The notes below the pieces were generated by a model. That model did no database searches. It was not told the origin of the DNA and was given only the letters and a program-made list of their open reading frames with translations. Shown one piece after another: positions 33,602 through 44,969 of a stretch of 64,000 bases of DNA; within the stretch, counting starts at the first letter, position 1, and every line of letters starts with the position of its first letter. Source of the DNA: Salvator merianae (Eukaryota; Chordata; Lepidosauria; Squamata; Teiidae); contig QVOM02000057.1 of NCBI GenBank assembly GCA_003586115.2, positions 4,331,147 to 4,395,146 of the forward strand. Direction: 5' to 3'. Both the position numbers and the translations under genes were made by a program.

Positions 33602-35642
33602 GTCTCTGGGCCCTGAGTTCGGGTCTCGACATCTCGCGTAGAGTGGAGACTGAGCGGAAACGGAGCGGGGGAGCCTGGGCCAGATGAAGGAACAAAAGGT
33701 TGTGCCGGAGCGGCGGTCTCCCACGCCCCCAGACATACCCTGGAGCACCTCGCGGAGGGGATTTGTGCGGGAAACGTGCAGCGGGGCCTGCCCAGGCCCT
33801 GTGAAGTGGCCCCCTCCCCGTAAGGGCCATGCTAAGAATTGCACCGCAGTGCCCCCTCCCCGGTAAACCGATGGACTTTCCAGCAGATAGAGACTCTTAT
33901 TTTTTTGAACAAGGGGGCCACGCCTACCATCCCCTGAAGGCCTCGCCTTGTAGAAAGTCGCCATGAAGGCAGGGGGAAAGAACGGAGGGCTACCCCCAGC
34001 CCCACCCCTCAAGGGGACATCTTTGTGTGTCATGGAGCCCCTTCCTTCTCTTCCCCTTTCCTCCCTCCTTCCTTCCTTCCTTCCTTCCTTCCTTCCTTCC
34101 TTCCTTCCTTCATTTCTCTTCTGTCCTGGTGTCTAAGAGCAGGGCAACTTGCCAAGGGAGGAAGGTTTTACATTTGGTGCATGGGCGAAATAGGTAACGT
34201 CTTTTTTTTAATGGCTTGCCCCTTTCCTGTTCAATTTTTTAAAATGGCGTGCGATTCCATTTCTGCTTCCCCTCCCCTTATCTCTCCCTCAACCCCATAG
34301 GCAAACGGTACCTGTTGGACCCTTTTCACACGTCCTGGATTTTGAACGTGATTTTTTTTATTTTTTAAAAAAGGATATCCTCTGGTAACCCTTCCGCCCT
34401 TTACCCAAAAAAGAGGGCCTTCCTTGGGCCTCCGTCCCTAAACCACACTTCTGCATCATCCACACAATTTTAAACCTGTTTCTTCTCTCTCTCTCCCTCT
34501 CTCGCTCTCTCTTTCTTTCTTTCTCTCGGTTTTCCAACGGCGGATTTTTGGAACCTTGGAAAGCGGAACTCAAGAGGAGCGCATGAAAAAATACCCCTCT
34601 CCAAATGTCAAAAAGTCCCCAAAGCAGTAGGGTCTGGTAAACCTCAACAACTGGGATCCATTTCTCAGCAACATTACATTTCGTAGTATAGAGAACACTC
34701 ACTTCCTTGCCACCTGTTGAGATAACCACACCTGACAATGGTTAGATCCTGGAAATGGGTGTATGTAACTTTCTTTTGTCCAGCCCCCCCCCCATGAAAG
34801 CCCCGTGGAAGAAACCTTTCACAGATTCTAAGTGTCTCTTCTCCTCCTCCTCCTCCTATGAAAGCCTCCTTTTAAAATGTCACCCCTCTGTGTTTTCCTC
34901 TTGTTTATCCTTTGAAAAAAGAACCAAAAGAAAAAAAGCATGGTGTCTTTTTTTTATTATTATTTCTGACATGGATTCCTCTCTTCCCCCCTGTTTCTCC
35001 CTGTTCTATCTCATGGGTGCTCCAGAAACGTAGCAAAAAACAGGGATTGCAAGTTGTACCCCTCTGCTGCCTACAAAAGAGCTTTTCTGGTATTAGTAGC
35101 AGCCTCTCGATTGATATTGTCTCTGTTTTCCTTCCACCATGATATAAGCACACACGCAGATATAGTATCAGCTCAGTCCTACCTGGTACCTGCTTGTTCA
35201 AAAGCTTGGCAGCCCTACAAGGGGAAGGAAGAGAGAATTGGCTACTGTCTCTGAGATACTGGGAAAGTAAGTTTGGTACACTGGTGCCATTGAATGTCCT
35301 TAGAACGCTTTTGCACTGGCCAGTATACGAGATTAGTAAGCATACCCACAGGTGCAGTCTAAGGGAGACTCCGCCTCCTTAGACTCCACCCCCCCTGAGG
35401 GCGGGGCTTCCCTTGGACCACACCCAGCATGCAGAAGGAAGGCTCCTAATAAGCTTCCTAGTCCATATACTAGACTGTGGAGACACCCTTATTTTACTAA
35501 AGGACTAAGCGAAGCTTGGAATGTGGTTGATTTCCAGTTACATCTCCACCTGGGCCTTTGAGACTCCACTTGGACCTTGCCGGAGACTGCCCGGTAACGT
35601 TTCTATGGCCAAATGGGGGTTTAAACCCAGAGACTGGATTGC

Positions 35643-35860
35643 ATTCACACCTAAGTTTGAATCCAGCTTCAGTCCACGTTCAAAGCAAGAGAACGGATCA
35701 GCAAAACAACAGGCGGTTTTCTTTCGGCTTGATCTAACTCAGAAAACCCACTTTTGGAGTTAGATAATGTGGAAGGAAAAACGTCGAGTCGCTTGGCGGA
35801 TGTGTTCCCTCGCTCTGAAGGTGGGCTGAATCTGGATTAGGTGTGAACACAGCGTGAGAG
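35643..35860 (+). mobile_element. MITE-like fold-back element, second copy
   Basis: Ends in CACACCTAAGTTTGAATCCA and CTGAATCTGGATTAGGTGTG, inverted repeats of the same family as 29858-30076. Confidence 0.7.
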
Positions 35861-37399
35861 GTCAGTCGCTCACTCTGGCCCCTATGCTACACTTAAATGG
35901 ATTTTTTATAAGCCCACCGCGGTGTTAGATTCTCCTTGCAAAACCTTTGCAGCAGGAGATGGTCTGATGCATGCACAAAAACGTCCAGCCTAGCCTGACG
36001 CATCCGGAGGTGTCAGAAAGAAAACCAGAGCCATTTTTTTTTGGCTTTTTGAAGGGCAGCCAAAGGGAGATACGGAGGGTACAGGCAGGCCGGAAGGGGA
36101 TCATCCATGACGGAGGTTCTGCTCTGCAAACCAGGCTAGATTGAAAAGCCCAGAAAGATGGGAACGCTTCCCGGCTGGGACAGACAAATGGCTAGTCTCG
36201 CTTGTCGCTGTGTCACAACAATAAAAAAATATAAAATATACCGACAGCTTATTTAAAAATATAACCCTCCCTCCCTTCCTGGCAAGGCAACACTCGGAGG
36301 AGAGTTTAACCAGGCCCCGAAAGCCATATAATGTAGGTGCCTGGTGAACCTCCAGCAGGAGGCTGTCCTAAAGTTAGGGGGCCACCATGGAAAAGGCCAC
36401 GTGAAAAGTGTCATCACCCACCAAGATGTGAAAAGTGCCTTTATAAATAGGCACCAGGCTTAGTGGAGTCGAAGACAACAGGGTCAGCTAGTCAGCTGTA
36501 GGGGTGGCTGGGTTCCTAATAAAAAGCCAGCCTTGCCCAGTGTGATGGATATGCCCTGGGTTGTGGGTTGGATTTCCAACATTTCGTGGAGGCAATGCTG
36601 AAGTGAGTATTAGGAAAGAGCAGGAATATCACTGAACCACCACTCCCAGCATTCAATGCCAGTCCTGTTCAGAGGGGAATGCTGGGAGCTGTAGTTTGTC
36701 GACATCTGAGGGCTGACCTTGGGCATACCTGGTCAAGAGAGGTTGGTTTTGAGTCTCGGAGTGGACCGTGACTGCAAGCGTGTAGGGCCAGCAGAGGGTG
36801 CTGTGGTTTCAGAAACCTTCACAGACAGTGTTCCATAAAGGTGTTTTTGGTGGTTTCAGGGAGACGCGGTGCCCATTTAACACGCCGTGTCTGCCAGCTG
36901 TTTTATCATTCATGCACAAATTCCTGGGCCAGTCTGATGCTTGTGTCATAGCCTCCTGCCTTCTTCTGTCGGAGGGGAACCAACCTAGTCATGTCAGGGG
37001 CAACAAAATTAGGCAATGGCATTCATCTGTAGGGACTCAATGGAGAAGGGAGCAGGCACAAGAGGAAAGTTAAAGAACGTACCCGGGGTGTAGCGAGGCT
37101 AGAATGGGGCCTGGAACAGAAAGCAAGATGGATGCCCCCAAGTAAAAAGAAATCCTGGATGCCCTCAGTGGTGGTTATGCTCCAGAACATACCGGATGTG
37201 TTCATTTCGGGGTTCAGCTAAAAGGAAATTGGCTAAACATTTGTCACCGTCAAAGCCAGGGGGCGGGTGAAGATTTTGGGCCAACCCATCAAGGACGGTT
37301 TCCACTGCTGCGCATGTGTGTGCAATGGCCTCTGGCAGGAGCCTGAGGACTGGAACTGTGGCAGCAAAGGGGTGAGGCTCTGCCTGGAAGCCTCACTTT

Positions 37400-37795
37400 G
37401 ATCCTCCCAAAGTGCACTCCAATCTGCAGCAGTTTACACAGAAGTTCACGGAGATCGAAGCCCCCTGAAGTCTGCTCTGACTTGCTGCAGCTTAACCAGA
37501 GGTTCAGGGAGGTCAAAGCACCCTGAAGTGTGCTCTGATTTGTGGTAGGTTAAACAGCAGTTCAGAGAAATCAAAGCGACCTTTGGGGAGCTCTGATTTG
37601 TGGCAGATTACATAGCAGTTCATGAAGGCTGAAGTACCCTTTGGGGCGCTCTGATTTGCAGCAGATTAAACAGCAGTTCGAAGTGCCTTGAAGTGCGCTC
37701 TGATTACGCAGCAGTTCTTGTAGATCAAAGCATCCTGAACTCTGTTCTGACTTGCTGCAGATTAAACCGCAATCCAGGGAAATCAAAGCGCCGAT
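37400..37795 (+). repeat. Degenerate ~60 bp minisatellite
   Basis: Six to seven imperfect units, each with CTGAAGTGYGCTCTGATTTG-like, GCAGATTAAACAGCAGTTC-like and ATCAAAGC blocks. Confidence 0.8.
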
Positions 37796-38809
37796 GCCAG
37801 GCGGAGGCCCACCTGTCCCTGATGACCTGGTGTCGCGTACACCCATCCCCACCCACAAAATGGCAGCCACGGCAGAGAAATGCAACCAACAGAAAAGAAG
37901 ATTGAGGAAATGATTGTGGGGAGAAGAATTCCGTTGGACCAATAAACTTTGTCCGCTTCATTAAACTGAGAAGTGCCCATTGGCGGGGGGGGGGGGCTTG
38001 TTCAAGCTCCACCAGATTTTGCAGAAAGACGGCGCCAACCTGCCAGGGCGTTTTTGCAGCTTGCATAACCACCCCTGTTCCCACGTGCCAGTCTGCCTGA
38101 ATCTTGCAGGCCAGATCCTACACAAAACATGTCGCCTCCCGGAAGCATCCCATAAGGATTCTGTTACTGCAAAAACCGCCGCATCGGAAACTGCATGGCT
38201 CCTTCGGAGCACCTTGCTGCAATATCTGGCCAGCCCTTGACACCAAAACAGTGCCTCTGATTAACTTCCCCACCGCAACAATTTCACCCTCTGTGTTGTT
38301 TTTTTTTCACCTGGCCCTTAGCAGCTTCTTGTCAGCTTTTTCCTTCTTCCTTTATGGCTTTTTCTGACCCCCGTCAAAGTTTCCCTCGGCCAAAAACTCT
38401 TAGCCACGTCACCTTAGCGAAGAATTCGAGAAGGCAGTGTCAGTTTTTTTTTTTTCCTCTACTGCCTGGGTTTTTTGCCAATCGATTAAAAGCATCAGTG
38501 CCCTGTTCCCCTCAAAACCAAGGAAGGAGGAGGAAGAATTGGCATGGCAAATGATTGTTTACTTATGCACACTCACAGCTTCCATCTTCAGGCTTCTAAT
38601 GGCCTTTGTTATTTGTTTATGCAGTTGCTCCAGGAAACCATGGATGAAACCCAAACCTCTTTTTTTTCTTGTTTTTTTCACAGTTTCTTGTTCTCAAGGG
38701 CTCTTTTAAAAACAGGAGAGGGAGATTACATGGATTTCTGAATGGTGGAGTTATGAATGATCTGTTAGCTGTGGTTACCATTCAAAACAGGCCTCTAGGT
38801 TAGGACAGG

Positions 38810-39830
38810 GGAAAACTGGTACCTAACTAATAATATACAGTTACTGATCTACAGGCCAATGACAGAGATAGAGGAAATTATTGAAAAAAGTTTGAAAGGG
38901 TCAAGAAGAATAGGAAGTAAAATATATCATCTATTAACAAGCCAAAAGAATGAAACAATGGAAAGTATGTTGCAAATATGGCAGTTAGATATTAATGTAT
39001 CGCAAGGGGAAACGTTAGGCAAATAATGAAGATCAACCACTTAAAGAAAAATAGAGTACAGGAAATGGTTCTTAAGATATTCTATAGATGGTCTAGGACA
39101 CCATCACAATTAGGACATATGATATCTACAATGTCACTGCAATACTGGCACAGGTGTGAGCAGAGAGAACCGTATTTCCACCTTTAGTGGGGATGTGATA
39201 TTATAAAACAGTTTTGGAAAGGGATTCAGAATAAAATTAATGATATTTTAAATATAAATTTGAATTTAACACCAGAACTAGTCTTTTTTGGAAGTGACAC
39301 CAGGAAAAATAAGGAATGAAAAACAATATTTATTTGCTCAAATGATATATGCAGCACAATCAACACTTGTATTGGGATGGTGAAAAAATAATAAATGGAC
39401 ATTAGATAACTGTTATAGGTATCTAATGGAACAATATACATTTCATAAAATGTGGGAAATAAGGTTTAAAAGTCAAGGTATGAAACTGCTGTCTAAAACA
39501 GAGGATAAACAGAAATATTTATTATATTTTGCAATGAGACCCCAAGCACTGGAAGAACTGAGAGAAGAAATAACAAGACTAACTCTTTGGTCCAGCTAAA
39601 CTGAAAGTGAATGAAGACGGAAGAAGGAATCTAAAAGTTGCCAGTGGTGGGTACAAGGGGTAGTTGGGTAGTGTGGTGACAGTATATTAGTTTTGTTTTG
39701 TTTTTCATTTTTTATTTGAAATGATAGGGGGGAGGGGGACCACTATCTTTCGTTATGACGTTTTGTTATGATTTGTATTTTTAAAAAAATAATAAAAATA
39801 TTATTTTTTTAAAAAAAGACTAGGACAGGG
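38810..39830 (+). mobile_element. L1-like LINE, decayed 3' fragment
   Basis: A+T-rich. The plus strand keeps interrupted frames resembling the C-terminal part of an L1 ORF2: a YWHRCEQREPYFHLWWGC segment followed by KQFWKGIQNKINDIL, then LTPELVFFGSD. It ends near a purine-rich segment and an A-rich tail (about 39785-39825). No polymerase core, 5' region or first ORF is present, and stops and frameshifts are frequent, so it is inactive. Confidence 0.7.
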
Positions 39831-41204
39831 GTGCCTTCTATCATTTATGTCTTCGGGTTTTCTGTCATCCCCGATTGCTTAGCTTATTCCTTATTGTTTC
39901 CTTATTTAGCCGAAGGGCAGGACACAGATGTGCAGACATAGCCGAGCCGAGCCTTCATTTTCCCCTTTGCTGCCTTTTCCTCCACTCTCCCACCTTCTTC
40001 GTCAACTGAAATATTAAATTTTGTTTCCTCGTTTTTCTCCCTTCAGTGTTTGCCTAGCAGATCCCGTAAAAGGTGGGCTTGGAGAAGTGGAAACACCCGG
40101 ATTTAATTCAAGGGTTTCACAGAGCATTCTTCTGCTCTTTGGTAGAAAGCAAGCAAACACTACAGGGCTGGGCTTCTCCCAGATTAGGGATTAGCAGCAG
40201 TATGCACATTTTGACACAGTCCAAAATTCAGAAAGGGAGGCCACGGCTAACTCTCAGTCCTTTTGCAGGAAGTCCCTTTCTCTTTTTGCGGTGACATCTG
40301 GTGTCCACTGCAGCAGCACAGCAAAGGGAAGAACCAAAGCGGTTCTCTGTATGGCAAGGCACCTCGCGCCAGGGGCTGCCTGCTCTGCTGTGGCCCCATT
40401 CCGGCCTTCTTCAGAAGCTGGGGAACAAAAGTTCCCCGGCCTCTGAATTGGCAGGTTGAGATGGGTTTTTTTGCAGCCCATTTCTAGGGTCCATATGAAT
40501 CTCTCACTACCCGCAGCCCAACCTTCTTTGGATAAGAGCTTCCCAAACGGACTGAATTTCAGCCCACCGAGCTCTGCTCTTTGCACCGGTTGGATTTCAG
40601 CTTATGTGGAAACACTGACTTCCCATCCCTTCGCTCCCTCCCTATCTCATCCCTCCCTCCCCCCCCCACCCCCATATTGGCAATGTAGTTTGCCAAGCAG
40701 GTTCCTGAAGCCTTTTCCTTTCTGGATTCCTCCCAACAGCCAGAGGCTGAACATAATGTTCATAAAACGATCGCTTTATGAGCCTCCGCATCAACCTGGT
40801 TTAGAGTCCCAGGCCGCTGGCGATGTTAAAGCGAGAGGTGTTTGCTTAAACAAGGGGCGCCTTGTTTTAAAGGGACCGCGTCTTCCACCTTGGGCACGGC
40901 GTATTGGGATTTCCGTATGGTCACTTAGGGCCTGGGAAAAGATCTGAGGTGCCAAGGCTGCTCATAGGGGAAACTCTTCTGCCGCACAGGCGGAAGTTCA
41001 ACTGGCTCAGAGGACCGGCGCAGGGATAATACGGCTTCGAGTATTTGCGGGTTTGAAAAGCACTTGGGGACAGGGGTGCAGCTATGCCGGTGTGATTATG
41101 GGACCCTGATTCCATACAGGGAAGGGGGCCCTCTGATTTGTTGCATCTCTCCACGACTGTGCACCCAACATACGGTACAAGCAACACCTTGCTTGCCTAT
41201 TTGT

Positions 41205-41645
41205 TGCTGGGTACCACCGACTTATGGCTGACTCCGTTATGGGCCCCTCTGTGCAGTTTTCTTGGCAGGGATGCAGAAGTGGTTTGCCATTCCCTTCCTA
41301 GGGATGGGGTTCAAAATGACACCTCTCTGCTTTTCAGGCAGTTTTCTCTCCCACTGAGCTACAGCCACTCCCAGACTCCATGGACCCCTCCATGCAAATT
41401 TCCTGGCAGAGATAGAGGAGTTGTTTGCCATTCTCTTCTTATATGGAGAAGCTGGGCATCAAACTGACAACCCTCTGCTTTCCAAGCAGTTTTCTCCCCA
41501 ACTGAGCTACAGCCCCTCCCAGACTCCATGGGCAACTCTCTGCAGTTTTCTTGGCAGAGATACAGAAGTGGTTTGCCATTGCCTACTTCCAGGAAGAGGC
41601 TGGGGACAGAACCAGCAACCCTCTGCTTTCCAGGTGGTTTGAAAA
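41205..41645 (-). repeat. tRNA-derived SINE, tandem trimer in reverse orientation
   Basis: Three minus-strand units with TTTTCTTGGCAGRGAT bodies and GAGCTACAGCC A-box complements, the same family as 3424-3865. It begins at the GGGTACCACCGAC end. Confidence 0.85.
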
Positions 41646-42197
41646 ACTCTTTCTAACTTGGAATTTGTGCAAAAGAAAGAAAAGGATTTGGTGGTGGTGG
41701 TGGTTGCTGCTGCTGTTGCTGCTGGTTTTATAGGGAAAGGAATCTTCACGGTTCATGATGCAACTGTTATTATTACGAGTCCTTGAAGTTCACTGTGAAT
41801 TCCAAAACTGCCAAGAAAACCAATCCCCAGTGGAGAAGGAGTGGTTGTCTTAACCAGAGGAGAGGGAGACAAGCAGCTGGAGGAAATAATCTCAGCCATG
41901 ATGACAGACCACAAGCATTTATTACCTCCCTACGGTCTTATCACTGGGCAGCTTTCTTTTCCTTGATTGCCCTGCGCATTTCTCTTGAAACAGCACGGAG
42001 AGATACACTGCGCATCGCTATAATCTCCCTGATGGTCGTTACCATAGCTCCGAGGCGCAGGCGACTGGCGCAAAGGAGCAGAAGAGGTGAGACTCCACCA
42101 CAAGCAGTGATTGGAGCTGGAGTCCGGTTTCCCTTTTTTCTTCCTGCAGGCTTCCATCCAGGGTTGGCACGTGTGTGTGTTACCTGTTAGGGTTCAT

Positions 42198-42439
42198 GAT
42201 CTATCTATCCATCCATCCATATCTCTATCTATCTGTCTATCTATCCATCCATCCATCTCTATCCATCCATCCATCCATCTCTATTCATCCATCCATATCT
42301 CTGTGTATCTATGTATGTATCTATCTATCCATCTATCCATCCATATCTCTATCTATCCATCCATCTATCCATCCATCCATATCTCTATCTATCCATCCAT
42401 CTATCCATCCATCTATAGCTATCTATATCTATCTGTCTG

Positions 42440-42473
<34 letters not shown>

Positions 42474-42635
42474 CATCCATCCATCCATCCATCCATATCT
42501 CTATTACCTTTATCCATCAATATCTATCTATCCATATCTATCTAACTATCCAAATCTTATCCATATCTATCCGTATCTTTCTATCTATCCATCCATCTAT
42601 CCATTCACCCATCCATCCATCCATCCATCCATCAA

Positions 42636-42679
<44 letters not shown>

Positions 42680-42720
42680 CATTCATTCATCCACATCTAT
42701 CTCTCTATGTGCCTATGTAC
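42198..42720 (+). repeat. ATCT/ATCC microsatellite block
   Basis: About 520 bp of interspersed ATCT, ATCC and ATCTGT units. Ile-His-Pro-Ser repeat frames across it are compositional. Confidence 0.95.
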
Positions 42721-43139
42721 ATAGGCGCCTATGCGTATATGCGCGTATGCTGAAAAGCAAGATAAGTTTGCTTTGGATAAATATGCAATTGAAAGTGTGT
42801 GGCTGGTTGAACAGCCTTCTTCTCCTCACCTCTACAGCACCGACAATGGAAAAAAGAAATCAGCAATTCGCATAAATATTGCACACGGTGCTACAGTATT
42901 GGGAAACAATGACTGTACAGTCATGGAAACAGAGGCGCTTCTCTTCCAAGCAGAGCAACAGCTGCCTCTAGAGGACGAGGGGAAATGCAGGGTCTCTGCT
43001 ATTGCCTCTCACCATCCCTGCCAAAATGGCAAGTGGGGGCACTTACCTGTCCAGACGCTTGCTCCCATGATGACGACACAAAATACCTGAAAGTGAGCGA
43101 TCACAGGCATGGCAATAAATGTCGGCCCAGTTTTGGCGT

Positions 43140-43480
43140 TGCACATGCGCAGGGGTCTTCTGGGAAAAACACAGTGCTGTCCCAGAAGCCTTTTGGGGAG
43201 ATAAGAGCCCAGGGGTCTTCTGGGAAAAACACAATACTATCCCAGAAGTCTTTTGGGTAGATGGAGCCCGGGGTCTTCTGGGAAAAACATAATACTATCC
43301 CAGAAGCCCACGGGTCTTCTGGGAAAAATATGATGCTACCCTGGAGTTGTCTGGGTCAAAGAAGCCCAGGGATTCTCTGAGGAAGAAAAAAAAAAAAAAA
43401 GGATGCTGCCCTGGAGCATTCTGGATAATATGAAGCCCAGGGTGTTTGGAGAGGGAAGTATAGCGCTATCATCGTTGAGC
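43140..43480 (+). repeat. Decayed ~60 bp minisatellite
   Basis: Five to six units beginning CAGGGGTCTTCTGGGAAAAA with CTATCCCAGAAGYCTTTTGG in the middle. The first two match well over about 60 bp and later ones degrade progressively. Confidence 0.85.
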
Positions 43481-44900
43481 CTTCTGGGGGAAAAAATTAT
43501 AGTGCTTGAGAAGAAATTGAAACTGTGGTTTTTGCCCTGCTGACCAAGCCCATAAAAATCTGTCAGGGTTAGTTAGTGATAAGAGACACTTTGTTCTTCC
43601 AGAGCTGAAGTTCGGTCTACCATTGAGAGATCCCCACCCACAAAGCAAAATGGACAACGCCTGGATAAAATAGTTCCTTTTACTGTGAAATGTTGTAAAT
43701 ATTTTACAATTTTAAACACTCGAGGACGCACGACACGGGTTACGCTCCTGAATGCTTCCTCATTTCCTCTCCCATCTCTCCAAAACTCTTTGCCACAAGG
43801 GAGTGGTCACATGCCAGGGCTTCGGGCACTGATCAGTCTCTCTTTGGTTTCCCAAAATACTCCACTGAGAAATACCCACCAGTGTAAAGCAGCAAATGGG
43901 ATAAGCAGAAAGGAGTCATCCAGTTCAGTCATCCAGTTCCTGTCCAAATTTGTCCTGGCAGAATTTCTGTAGGTTCATAGTATTTTGGGGTGGGGTGGGG
44001 GGAGGGTGGAATCCAGCCTTGAAGCTTTTTTTTTTTGGAGGGAAAGAATCACAACTTGAGGATTTAGTAGCATCATCCTTTGATGCAGGGATTCTCCACG
44101 TGGCCAGTGGTCACTTCTACACAGAATCACTTAGCAGTCTAGGAATGTCGGAGAAAAGCTTTGCACAGGGAGAAAAAAAAGTCAACCCAGGGGCCTGCTG
44201 TTCTCACATGAAGATTTGGAAGTTTTGCCTCTTTGTAGAAGAGAGTCTATATCCCCACTTGATACATTTCTGTACCTTCACCCCGCTAAAATTGGCAGCA
44301 TTATGTACATTTTAATATCAAATATATTGCAACATTGAAAATATTATTAATAGGAAAAAAAATAACAATAATAATAATAATAATAATAGCAATAGCAATC
44401 AAGTATTCCACGTTCCTTCGGAGAGTTCGTCTTTTATAGTAGTTAATAGTGAAGATAATCCGGAAAGTCCTATCTTACGGGTTCGCAAAACAGGGAGTTT
44501 TCTTTGCTTCGGCTTCTTCCTGCTAAAGTGTTCAAGTTCCTCCACTTTGTTAGGACCTTCTTGAGATTCTTGTGTCAGGGAGTTCCATCGGCTTATGTAA
44601 CATTTACATTCTATGCTTGAGGGGCAAAAACAGCTGTGCAAACTAGTAAAGGGGGGGGCACTGATCTTCTTTCTCTGTAGTGACTTCCAATGACCTGTGA
44701 AAAGTCATTTCTCTGCTCTCCAACAGGAAGTTTTGTTCGCCATAGGTGAGTAGGCCAGTGGTATTTTCAAGCCTGTGCATTGCTGTTCGCAGAAGTTATT
44801 CTTTCAGCTTTCCCAGCAGAGCCTAGCAATATTTTCACTGGCCTGGTCATCTGCTTCTCCCCCTTTACATCTACAAATTCACTTTCGAGAAGGGCACTAA

Positions 44901-44969
44901 TTAAAGTTCATCATTAGCCACTGCAGGGTTGGTGTAGGAGAAAGGACTGATGCCATTGTTAACCATGGG
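44901..44969 (-). CDS. MUC1: MUC1 coding exon 7 (tail end and stop)
   Basis: 69 bp after acceptor CCACCACAG. It encodes [20 protein letters not shown] plus EL and TAA at 44903-44901. SYTNPAVA matches the Grb2-site region of human MUC1. Confidence 0.93.
   Translation of the reverse strand, partial: PMVNNGISPFSYTNPAVANDEL

Larger units (their letters stand above)
33602..44900. other. TRIM46-MUC1 intergenic region (3'UTRs and repeats)
   Basis: The left end must contain the TRIM46 3'UTR and the right end the MUC1 3'UTR; no confident polyadenylation signal was assigned for either. Contents include a CCTT run (34063-34111), a fold-back element (35643-35860), a degenerate minisatellite (37400-37795), an L1-like fragment, a SINE trimer, a large ATCT/ATCC array, a decayed 60 bp tandem repeat and an AAT run (44355-44390). 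No further coding exon was recognised. Confidence 0.7.

Noticed and set aside
33122..34033. 303-residue frame antisense to the last TRIM46 exon
   Set aside because: GC-rich antisense shadow of SPRY coding sequence with no recognisable domain.
38810..39830. Independent host gene
   Set aside because: A+T-rich broken frames resemble the end of an L1 ORF2 and finish in an A-rich tail; a dead retroelement fragment.
42111..42753. Ile-His-Pro-Ser repeat frames
   Set aside because: Translation of an ATCC/ATCT microsatellite with no start, splice or homology support.
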